Assembly: GCA_008933995.1 (NCBI GenBank)
Contig: WARS01000110.1
Location: forward strand, 2,356,001-2,420,000
Direction: 5' to 3'
Length of the DNA: 64,000 nt
From: Datnioides undecimradiatus
Lineage: Eukaryota > Chordata > Actinopteri > Lobotiformes > Datnioididae
The translations under genes and the position numbers were made by a program. The notes beneath the pieces were generated by a model. The model did no database searches. It saw only the letters and a program-made list of their open reading frames with translations, and was not told the DNA's origin. This document shows, one piece after another, positions 28,813 to 38,735 of the stretch (the stretch's first letter is position 1; every line of letters begins with the position of its first letter).

Positions 28813-30783
28813 CTGGGGAAGAAGTGGAGAGAACTACATATTAATGAAAGTCTGCGCCTGCTCTTCATACAAAACGGGACAAAATCTATGACAGAATAAA
28901 ATATCAAAGGATTAATTCCTCAATAAAGTATTTCCAATGAAATACCTTCCTATTATTACTTAGACACTATTTTGGGGATGACTTTTTGTGAACTCAAAAG
29001 ATATTTACACACATGTACATAGAAAATATGAGAAGAAACTCCCAGATATCTATTGGCATATTATGTACTACTTGGTAGAATCCACAAAATTTATCAACAA
29101 AAATTTTCTATTGATCAATTGAAAAAATCTTTTATCATGCAACGAATCAGCAATGTGAATAAAATCCTTCTCATTCCATAACTGATTGTACATGGCAATA
29201 CCAAACCGGGACATCTTCAATTTCACATCATTTCATTAAAGTTTTTAGCAAAACCAAGAAATTCAAAGCCCTCTCCTTGGGCACTAAGCAAAGGTAATGG
29301 GCTTTTCACTATTTAAATACCTTATTCATTCCTTAATTGGAAACTATACATATTCATAATAACATAAGATGTAATATAATAATAACAACTCCTGATATTG
29401 TTTCTAATTTGCTTGCTATTTTTTCACAAGATAGTTAAACAGCATTAAAACCTTAACATTGAGGTCAAGCACGAACATCATGTTTCTTTTTTGTATCAAA
29501 CATGCATTCAAACTTATTGGCATGCTGGAACTGTCCACATGTGTAGAAGACCTTGTAAAATAGACCTACATCAGCGAAGCCCCCCAACACCCTTACATTA
29601 CAGAGGCCCATTGAAGGAACTTGGCAGAACATTCCTGGCTTCATTTTTAAACTGGGTTTCTCCAAACCCTCAAAAATCAGGGAGTCATCCAACCACAAGC
29701 AGACAGGCAGATACGCATCCTACAGCCTGGTTCTCATTAGCCGCTGAGTGACACACACATTTCTCTCTCCACAGGGCAATACGGGCTGGAATCCCAAACA
29801 AACAACCACCTCCTACTTTAATTACAGCGTGGTAATAGTGGGTATGGCCTATCAGAAATACTACATACTCCCAGCTAGAAATGTCACTCAGCTGTTGTCT
29901 TGAAACTCTCATTGTCATTGATTAATGGTCACATATTAGAGGATGTCACAGTTGAGGACTGCACACAGCAGGATGTAATAGTGAATGGACTAATTGATTC
30001 AGTGCCCGAAAAATATATTTTATATTTTACAAACATATAGTGCTACCCGTGCACTATCCCCAACCCAATTTACCAGAACACCAAGAAGTGTCTAATATGT
30101 CTCTTGCAGTCATTTATATCCATCTTTAACGCTTTATGGGACCATATTGAATGGAGAGCTTTGTATCAACATTAGCGTCACGTTCCGTCTATAATAGCCA
30201 GAGCTAGGGAACACTGAAACGCCAAGGGTTTCAACAATAAGTGTCTGCCAACTGTTTTGAGCCCCCTATGTTTATCTACTTGGGAGCTTAGGTTAAAACG
30301 ATGCTAACACTTGGCAAACAAGCGTACACAAAGCAACATTAGCCCGACTTCGCATTCAATGTGAAGTCGGGACAAAAAGCATGACAGAGCTAAAATAACG
30401 TAGGTGTAGCTTTTCGGCTACATTAGCTAGCTGAGCTACTGTTACGTAGGTGGGAGTAACATTACCTATTGACAAATATTTGCGTTTCTATTCCACAGCA
30501 AATGAAAAAGCCCCAAAAGCACAAGCAAACCGCGATTCAGAACGAATATGTTGAACTTTTCTGTGAGCAATCTGGCTAGCTAACTAGCCTAATTGGCTGA
30601 TGTCACAGCCTCAGTTCTTTGCCCTCATTTTTGCTGAGGCAAACCCTGGAACAACACATTGGGATCCTGTGAAAATTTACGTGATCCAGTCAGCCCGACT
30701 TACTGCCTCAACGCAGATGTCTTGAAACAAAAGGCGTCCACTCGCCGCAAGCGCACGTGTTAATTATGAGAAGAAATACTCAC
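28813..30783 (-). other. myo18a intron 1 (5' UTR intron)
   Basis: Bounded by the GTGAGT donor at 30783 and the AG acceptor at 28813. No coding sequence is seen. A short imperfect hairpin lies at 30343-30371 in the CpG-richer end. Confidence 0.5.
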
Positions 30784-30930
30784 TGTTCTCCAGTACAGCA
30801 AATGGTGCACAGCTGGTTAGTGGGCGCAGCACGGTTCGTAGGGAACAGAAGCCGCAGACTGGCTTTCAGCTAACGTTATCAAAGTGGCTGCTCTCAGCCC
30901 AGCTCTGACGGTTCAGTACTAACGGCTAAA
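30784..30930 (-). promoter_or_regulatory. myo18a: Probable non-coding first exon and promoter region of myo18a
   Basis: A good donor (ACA|GTGAGTATTT on the minus strand, GT at 30783-30782) lies about 2 kb upstream of the acceptor that opens the start-codon exon. The surrounding 30.3-30.95 kb is richer in CpG than the flanks and contains no TATA box that I can see, consistent with a housekeeping promoter. The right end (transcription start) is a guess; only the donor is supported by sequence. Confidence 0.5.
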
Positions 30931-33900
30931 AGCGGTCAACCAGCGACCTCTGCTGGCCATATATTAGAGCTACAGTCTGGCTGCTGCACCATTGTGGATT
31001 CGTATTTGGTGTAAACAGTGAGTGAATTCTACCAGCAGGCTCACTATGTTATCTCACTGCAGTTCTGTTTCGGTTTTGATGTTTTGGACACTGTGTGCTT
31101 ACTGTAACCCAAATATAGTGGATTTTCATACGTTTTACATCTGCCATTGGTAATCTCGGTACACTTTACACAGAACTAACCTTCAAAAGTCCCAATCATA
31201 TTTATTTGGATTTCTCTAACTGATATTATTAGTTTGTTCCTATGAAGTCTAGTTAGTTAGAGTTCACTGGTGAATGAATGATCCCTAATATCAATGTCAA
31301 CATGTGAGATATAATACTGCACATTTCTTTGATGAAGAACAGCCTTTTGAAAATCAAATATTTGTGATTAGTTTTTAGTATTTCATGCGTTTAAATTAGT
31401 TTAATTTAGGGTTGTAGTAATGCTTTGTTTGTGGATTAGTTTCTTTTTTTACAAATTGAGACAAAATATTTAAATGAGGGAAAACCTTCATTTTGCCGTT
31501 ACCTTTATTATTTTTACATTAACAGCATGCACTCTGTGGCACATCAAACCATGAGGAAGCCCAGTGAACACAGTCAACAAACCAAGTTTATTGTATACAA
31601 AGCACTGTAGGTCAAGCAGTTATAATGTTAAAAAAAAAGTTAATTCTATCCTTAAATATTTCAATATTAAATGAGATTTGCTGCAAATTAATGACAATCA
31701 CATATTAATGTTTCACATACTACATATTTTATGTTTGTGTATGTAAAATTATATATATATATATACGTATATGTATATGTATATATATGGAGAGAGAGAG
31801 AAGATGTGGTGGAGGAGCTAAGAATACACACAAATCATTCAATCTCTAAATTTAAGATAATCTTTTCCCTCATCATATCCTGCATTGACTACTACAACTC
31901 CCCACATGCACATGCAAACCACTGCAGACCCAGAATGCAGTAACTCATCTGGTCTTCAACCAACCTAAAAAAGCACAAGTCAGCCCTCTGCTCATATCCC
32001 TGCACTGGCTTCCAGTTGCTGCAAGCATCAAATTCAAATCCTTGATGCTTGCTTACAAAACCAGAATTAATACTGCTCCTGGCTTCCTGAACCCCCCGAA
32101 CTAGGTATATACTCCTAGTCCCAACATCACAATGGGGCCTAAAATTACAAGATACACTTTTCTCCTCTGTCATTCCTTACTGGTGGAATGAATTACCAAA
32201 CTTCTTTTGATCTTTGAATAAAGCATTTGCCATTGTTCTAGTCTACATTGTAGAACTGTAGAACCTTTTCCACCCGTTTCTTCCATATACTTCAAATCGT
32301 TTTTATAATGTATAGCTTTGAATCTAAACAAATACTAAAAGCTTTATTTAAATCAGTATCAAACTTTATAAACCCAGCAGTTTGGCAAATTTGTATTGGC
32401 CAGTACGTGTAGATAATTCAGTGAATAGGAAGCGAGATAGAGATAGAAACAGAGACAGATTGTTCTGCTCTGTATCTGTACCAATGTGGCACTCTCTCAG
32501 AGAGCATTGAGTAATGTGCAAGGTGCCACAGACTGTAACTATAATACAGAAAAAAGTTTAAGTTGCCTTAAACTTCCACTTTGGCTGGTTGCTGACCTTC
32601 ATGCTCACATTTGTGTATGTGTAACATTCAGATTGACTCGCTTAAATATACTATTAAAACTTTCATTTCATCATGCCTTTTTTAAAAAAAAACATTTACA
32701 TTCATTTATTTTTGAATTGTTAAACTATAAATATGATGTTTAAATACCCACTGTTTATTTTATATATTCCACAAACAGTGACAGACTCCAGTCCAAGTGA
32801 CAGACTCCACCCCCCTCGATTCTGCAAACGATGAGCAGGTATAGACAGCGATAGATGATGGTTCTCAAGAAATCCTAAACAAATAAACTGGAGATGTACT
32901 GGCTGCTCTTCACTCACCTCTTTACTCAGAAAGTTCACCTTGAGTAAAATTCAACAGTAACAGCTGTCGTGTATGTTATATGAATGTATTTTTTATTATT
33001 TTTTATTTAATGTAAACTATAAGGTAATATGGCAATGCAATTAATGAGGAAAATGTTTTCCCTTTTGTACATTTAAACTTTGTTACATATTTACTGAATA
33101 CCACTGTGCAGTATTATAGGTACACAACATCTTGCTGTAACCTGAATGATATCTGTAAAATAGTAAGTATTTAGTTTGTTATAACTATTAATACTTTGAT
33201 GGTTTTTAACTCTTGTAATTGGCAACTATACCTCCATTTAAGGGTGGTGGAATATCATAAGACAGCAATGATGCTGTAAAGAGGTTTTACTGACTGCTCC
33301 ATGCAAATTGTCTGGGACAGAATGGACGATCTTTTGGAAGAACATGAAAACAGAAGTACAGTGAGTGGTCCGGAGAATAGACTGAAACTTTATTTCAGTC
33401 CAGCCAGTTTTAGCTTATGCAACAGTGTAAATTTGAAACTTTCAACATGTTTCCATTGGTGAGTGTTTGCTTCACTAGAAAAAATACAAGAAGCACCATC
33501 ATTTAAAACCTTAAACGTAACATCATTTGAACTGAAAATATGCTGAAATACTCCATAGTAGATTTTACTGTCACAAATGTGACACTGGCGTTGGAGGTGT
33601 CAGTACGGAGCTAATTACACAGCCATAGAGGGCACCTCTACAAGACAAACGGGGCAATCTGACTCCACTTGAACACTGCTGAAAAACAAGAACCTGGGCT
33701 ATGGAAGGATAAAGTGTCAACTCACATATCACATGTCTGTTTGTCTGTTGTTTTGCAAGCTGCATCGGAGACATCGTCTTATGAAAATATACAAGTGGTG
33801 CGTAACTATTCTTAATTTTTTTTTCTAACATACAGTGTGTAAGAACTTTGTTTTTCTTTATAAAGATGCTATGATGTTATTAAGTTTTTAATACAAAATG

Positions 33901-34142
33901 TAATGCTTTTCCAGTCAGTCTCATTATCAGGAATGTAGTGACATCACAAAAACAAAAAGTCAAACGCATACAGATTTCTTTTTGAACGAGTGGTTATTGT
34001 ATGGTGACTTTCTGTATCTCTAAATGGTTAAACAGTTCAGATAAACTATTAATTCATTTAGATAAAGGTAGACGTGATAAAGGGCAATATATTTTTCTGA
34101 TATGTCAGTTTAACTAGTTCAACCCTTCAGTACTAAACTGAG
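30931..34142. other. Intergenic region between myo18a promoter and the scramblase gene
   Basis: Divergent arrangement: myo18a reads left, the scramblase reads right. Apart from the LINE fragment and AT repeats I see no gene. I looked for interferon-type elements (GAAANNGAAA) upstream of the scramblase and found none. Confidence 0.6.
31780..32235 (+). mobile_element. LINE (L2-like) 3' fragment
   Basis: Frame-broken translation resembles the C-terminal end of a non-LTR reverse transcriptase ORF as seen in fish L2-type elements: pieces like SCIDYYNSP, SLHWLPVA-like, KFKSLMLAYKT and PYWWNELPNF occur in order, with stops and shifts between them. An AT microsatellite (31750-31788) precedes it. It is a dead copy. 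Confidence 0.65.
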
Positions 34143-34206
34143 TAACATTTAAAGAAAAAGACACAATGTATTTCAGTACGTGTTGTATCTTTTTCTTTAA
34201 ATGTTA
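34143..34206. repeat. Perfect 19-bp inverted repeat just upstream of the scramblase ORF
   Basis: Arms 34143-34161 (TAACATTTAAAGAAAAAGA) and 34188-34206 are exact reverse complements with a 26-base spacer. The right arm carries a pyrimidine tract that could serve the acceptor at about 34226. Confidence 0.85.
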
Positions 34207-34239
34207 TCTGTTGGAACCTTCAACAGATATACATACATC

Positions 34240-35055
34240 ATGGAAAATCATACAAGAACACTGCCTCAGGTACAAGTCTGCTATGTTGGGATGCAGCCTG
34301 GCCGTAATGCAATATATCCATCTCCAGCAGCCCCTCCACCACATACACTGCCTACTGAACCTATACCGATGCCCACACCTCGCCAACCTGCAGGCTGCCC
34401 ACCTGGACTAGAGTACCTGACGATGATCGACCAGCTCCTGGTCCATCAGAGGGTCAACCTGGCTGAGACTATTACTGGCTGGGAGATGAACAATGTTTAC
34501 ACAGTCAAAAATAGTATGGGTCAACAGGTGTTTGTGGCTACAGAAGAAAATAATATCTTTACCATGCAGGCATTGGGGACCACGCGACCATTCACCATTC
34601 ACCTCCATGATAACATGGGACAGGAGGTTTTGACCTTAATTCGGCCGCTAAGGTGCACCTCGTGCTGCTTCCCTTGCTGTCTTCAAGAGCTTGAGGTGCA
34701 GAGCCCTCCTGGTAACCCCATAGGTTACATGGAGCAGAACTGGCACCCTGTTTTTCCCAAGTATACCATCCTGAATGAGATGAGGAACCCCCAGCTGAAG
34801 ATCAAGGGGCCATGCTGTGACTGCTCGTGCATGTCTGATGTCATCTTTGAAGTGACTTCTTTAGATGAGTCAACTGTGGTAGGACAGATCAGTAAGCAGT
34901 GGGGTGGGTTCATACAGGAAGGCTTTACAGATGCAGATAACTTTGGGATCTCGTTTCCAATTGATTTGGATGTGAAGATAAAGGCTGTGATGGTAGGAGC
35001 GTGCTTCCTCATTGATTTCATGTTTTTTGAGAATAAACCACATCACAGTTCATGA
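34240..35055 (+). CDS. Phospholipid scramblase (PLSCR1/2-like), intronless coding region
   Basis: A complete 271-residue member of the scramblase family, which moves phospholipids between membrane leaflets in a Ca2+-dependent way. Visible features: short Pro-rich N-terminus (about 28-56), the CPPGLEYL entry to the barrel (53-60), a Cys cluster CTSCCFPCC (139-147) that is palmitoylated in PLSCR1, the GQISKQWGG segment that aligns with the PLSCR1 import signal, the Ca2+-binding-type segment DADNFGISFPIDLD (231-244), and a C-terminal membrane helix (about 247-263, AVMVGACFLIDFMFFE). I chose the ATG at 34240 (A at -3, G at +4); an in-frame ATG at 34201 has poor context. The acceptor-like CTTCAACAG just upstream suggests at most a 5' UTR intron. 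Known PLSCR genes split this region over several exons, so one exon suggests a retrocopy that stayed intact. Which paralogue is uncertain. Confidence 0.93.
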   Translation: MENHTRTLPQVQVCYVGMQPGRNAIYPSPAAPPPHTLPTEPIPMPTPRQPAGCPPGLEYLTMIDQLLVHQRVNLAETITGWEMNNVYTVKNSMGQQVFVATEENNIFTMQALGTTRPFTIHLHDNMGQEVLTLIRPLRCTSCCFPCCLQELEVQSPPGNPIGYMEQNWHPVFPKYTILNEMRNPQLKIKGPCCDCSCMSDVIFEVTSLDESTVVGQISKQWGGFIQEGFTDADNFGISFPIDLDVKIKAVMVGACFLIDFMFFENKPHHSS

Positions 35056-35123
35056 GATAAGCTTGAGATAAGCTTTTGAGCTTTTTTGTGCTTTTGCACC
35101 GATAGCCCAAGACATCACCATTA

Positions 35124-35133
35124 AATAAATAAA
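35124..35133 (+). terminator. Poly(A) signals of the scramblase gene
   Basis: Two overlapping AATAAA hexamers lie about 70 bases after the scramblase stop codon. This is a plausible 3' end; no cleavage site can be fixed from sequence. Confidence 0.6.
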
Positions 35134-36499
35134 TATGCCTGCCAAAGTCTCCATTTTTATAGAAGAGAAGAAGAGATAGAATTAATTGACTATCCCTCAT
35201 GATCACTGCTAAAGCAAACCATTTGCCTTTTATAGTTAACAATTTATATAAAAATTATTTTGCAAGCAGCTGTACTTCAGTCTTGCTAATGCTAAAAAGA
35301 ATGTCAGTTGCATATGACCCTGAGTGACTCCCATTGTGTGTATGTTATCTGGATGCAGGACATGTTGAGACAGCTGTCTCTGACTCTGACAGACTTTTTA
35401 GTTGTCTTTTTTTGTAGAATACATTTTGTAATTGTGAACTGGGTCTGAACTGTTGAACAAAAATGACTCTTTACCAGGTAAAGTCACTCTGCGACTGTGG
35501 GACAAGTCTTACACACACACAAACACACAATTTCACGCACTCTCATTTTTATCTTGTGGACTCTCTGGTTTAAATGGTGTGTTTCTGACCGATGTAATGT
35601 TTAAAAGTTTCATCTGAATAGTACATTTCCATAGCATTTCTAAGTCAGTCTTTTTATGTTGCCAGTCCAGGTTAGAAGTAGAAATCCCCTTTATCTTCAT
35701 CTCTACTCTCCTTTTTCACTGGATCACTTTCAAACCAGCATCACCCTAAAACCCTTTATCATATACTGTGGGCTGAACGTAAATAAAGCGTATAAGTCCC
35801 TTGCTTGGAGATTGACAGTAATCTCACTAACCCTGTGCTATCTGAGCAAACCTCCTCTATGTCTAACCTAATTGCACATGCACATGAGAAGAATCCTCTT
35901 GCAGAGGTCAACCATTATGTCTGCATCTACGTCATTCTCATGCACAAACCTTCAAAATTTGGGTTCTGGCCACCATCGCTTTTAAATCTGTGCATTAAAT
36001 ACAACACTCCCAGCTCTCATGCCGCACTTGGAATCATCTCATGAAAGTACCATTATGCAGGACTGTAAAACTCCTTCTGCGATGTGTGCTAAATGTTGTC
36101 TGGTCCTCCTCCATGCTGTCAAAGCAGCAACCCTTTAGCTTTAATTTCATTCATTGGATAAGACAAGAATCATGCATATAGGATGATTACAGAGCAATGA
36201 TTGTGCTGGTGCATCCAAAACAGCATTGCAACAAACATCAAAAACCAGGTCACTAAGGTTCATGTGGTGGATCGTTGGGTATGACCCAGAGACCAAATAG
36301 CAGTCTTATCAGTGTCAAAGAATGAGGTCGGCTTGTCTAATCAGCCAGACATTCTGGTTGTTTTCTCTCGCATTCAGGGAATTGTTCACTGTCACTTCAT
36401 CGTTCAGAGTCAGACTGGAGGACAAAGCTGCACTGTACGGTTTAGAGGTGTCTCCAGTCGCTCCGGTGACCCTATCATGTCTCTTCAGTGGGTGTATGA

Positions 36500-36770
36500 T
36501 TCAATTCACTTCAATTCAATTTTATTTGTATTGCACCAAATCACTACCAAGGCTATCTCAGGGCAGTTTACATACAGAGCAGGTCTAGACCAAATTCATT
36601 ATTATTAATTACACCTAACAGTACTCTAATGACCAAGCAATTGGTGACAGCAGCAAGGAAAAGCTTCCTTTTAATAGACAGAAACCTGGCTCTGGGTGGG
36701 TAGCCATCTGCTTTGATCGGTTGGAGGCAAAGAGAGTATTGTGTAGAGAGAGTATTGTATGAGTTTAGTA
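36500..36770 (+). repeat. Dispersed teleost repeat, copy 1
   Basis: Begins with TTCAATTCAATTTTATTTGT and runs through ...GCACCAAATCACTACC, ...CAGCAGCAAGGAAAAGC and ...GTAGCCATCTGC to a short GAGA-like tail. The same order of blocks recurs at 37490-38050, and I recognise it as a repeat common in spiny-rayed fish genomes. Its class is not clear to me. Confidence 0.7.
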
Positions 36771-37489
36771 TAGCAACTAGTATCAATTTAGTATGGCAAC
36801 TAGGAGCAGTTGTAGCTCGCAGCTGCTGTACTTGTATTCAGAAACAGCAGACACGTCTGAAAAAATCTTGATTGCACCTCGTATATTATGACAACTGAGC
36901 CCCTTCCTCTTTGTTGTATGGTGATTTGGTGATATGTTAACTGAACAAATTCAATAAACAAATATTTTAAAAAGAAAGCGCTTGACAAAGACTCCCGCTC
37001 TGATTCCTCCATGGGATTTACACAACATACAGTGGTAATGGACAGTTAGCTGTTCCTCACAACAGCACCTGATGTTTTGAACAATTTCTTTATTCTGACA
37101 TTGGTCCGGAATGAAAGACCTTAACAATGACAATACCAGTGAGAATAAGTTCTGATCTGGTCCCCAGAGGTAAGAGTAATAGCAAATATTAATTCAGGGT
37201 TCATTTAAGTGGGCAAACCACAACTTGGTGGTCTTAGTGCAAAGAATGGACCTTTTCAAGCACGCGTTACGTATGGTTGCACGTCTTTTATATGGTTATT
37301 TTTCTGTTGTTACAGAAAACTGATGAGAGGAACTAGATTCATGGAGGAGCAGCTTTTGCTAAGAAGGATGGCCATAATATGGTCATGACAAATTCAGATC
37401 TTATGACACCTTTCGAGATGACAAAGTATATCCAGAGAAGAGCAGTGGTCACACTTCAAGTCTCTGACAGTGTGACTATGTTGATTATG

Positions 37490-37725
37490 TTCATTTCATT
37501 TCATCATTAATTTCATTTTAATTCAGTTTTGTTTTATTCATATAGTGCCAAATTAAAACAGATGTTATCTGAAGGCAGCTTACATATAATCTAGAGCAAC
37601 CTTTTTATATTAATTACAATCAACAGTCCCCACCATGAGCAGGCACTTGGCAACAGCAGCAAAACTTCCCTTTAACAGGCAGAACCTGGCTCTAATCGGC
37701 AGCCATCTGCCTTGACTTGTTTATT

Positions 37726-37769
<44 letters not shown>

Positions 37770-37913
37770 TCACCCAGACAAACCTACATACAGAGCCAGA
37801 GAGACAGAGAAAGCACACATGGCAACTGAATGACAGATCAACTGACAGTATTTTAACAATAGAATACCTACTACTACTACTGCTACTTCTACAGCTACTA
37901 CTACTACTACTAC

Positions 37914-37951
<38 letters not shown>

Positions 37952-38050
37952 TAGGTTGCAGACTCTAGGAGCAACAAGCAACTCAGGGGCGATAGGGTAT
38001 GGGTAATAAGATATGAAGGATCTGAAGGTGAAGGACAAAGCCAAAGAATC
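37490..38050 (+). repeat. Dispersed teleost repeat, copy 2, with (GA)n and (CTA/AAT)n
   Basis: Shares the TTTTATT...ATAGTGCCAAAT, GAGCAGGCACTTGGCAACAG and AACCTGGCTCT...GCAGCCATCTGC blocks with the copy at 36500. It then has (GA)n at 37731-37762 and a CTA-to-AAT trinucleotide tract at about 37865-37952. The predicted proteins here are low-complexity artefacts. Confidence 0.75.
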
Positions 38051-38588
38051 AATTCTTCAAATTCTTTGGATTATGAAAAAAGTTCATACAGAGCTACTGA
38101 CATTCTTATCAGCCTTTAGTTATAATTAGCATACACAGACATATTGGTTGACAAACTAGAAAAAAGTAGAAATTAAGATAAATATATTTATTTCTAGTGT
38201 AGAGTGTAGCTGTGTAGAGTAGGTTCCATTTCTTGCCTCCTCAAGTTCAAACAGAAAGAAAAACATCAGGTTGTTACACCATAGTTTAATTTTACTGTTT
38301 ATAAAGCATTAATGATCACGCAATTTAGAGGCAACTGCTAAACGACAAGGACAAAGATTTTTTTCCCTTTAAAAATCAAAATTTATAGCATATATTAAAA
38401 TAAAATGAGAGTGATTGTTGTTAATAGGAATACACAGTAGGGCAATATAAAACATAAAAAAGAATGAACAGTATTGTAACAGTGATACTAAATAGCCAAA
38501 GTAATTAAATAAATGGATAAATGGATAAATGCAAGCACTGTCCTAAGAAACAATTTTATGGGTAAGATGTCAATACCAGCAACATGTC

Positions 38589-38735
38589 CTACACAATTAC
38601 AGAGGTCAGACTTATGTCCCCGTCAATCTCCAGTGTGGTAATTTGCTGGAGGGGAGTGAAACGATGTCTAAAGGTGTGCGTCTGCATCCCATTGGCAACA
38701 ATCCTGAAGTGCTGATTCTCACAACAGATGGTCAG
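38589..38735 (-). CDS. lgals9: lgals9 exon 8: C-terminal end and stop
   Basis: 147 nt, from [16 protein letters not shown] to [11 protein letters not shown] and TAG at 38591-38589. Acceptor CTTACAG. Confidence 0.92.
   Translation of the reverse strand: MTICCENQHFRIVANGMQTHTFRHRFTPLQQITTLEIDGDISLTSVIV

Larger units (their letters stand above)
35134..38588. other. Intergenic region between scramblase and galectin (convergent 3' ends)
   Basis: No supported gene. Two copies of one dispersed repeat family (36500-36770 and 37490-38050) fill much of it. A minus-strand ATTAAA (38285-38290) could end the galectin transcript. Confidence 0.6.

Noticed and set aside
33571..33831. Minus-strand 86-aa frame upstream of the scramblase
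   Set aside because: No domain, no start context, no neighbour exons.
33300..34240. Interferon elements upstream of the scramblase
   Set aside because: PLSCR1 is interferon-induced in mammals, but no GAAANNGAAA or its complement was found here.
34725..35021. Minus-strand 98-aa frame
   Set aside because: Shadow of the scramblase coding region.
37672..38052. 126-aa frame on the minus strand
   Set aside because: Translated (GA)n and (AAT)n microsatellites in a dispersed repeat.
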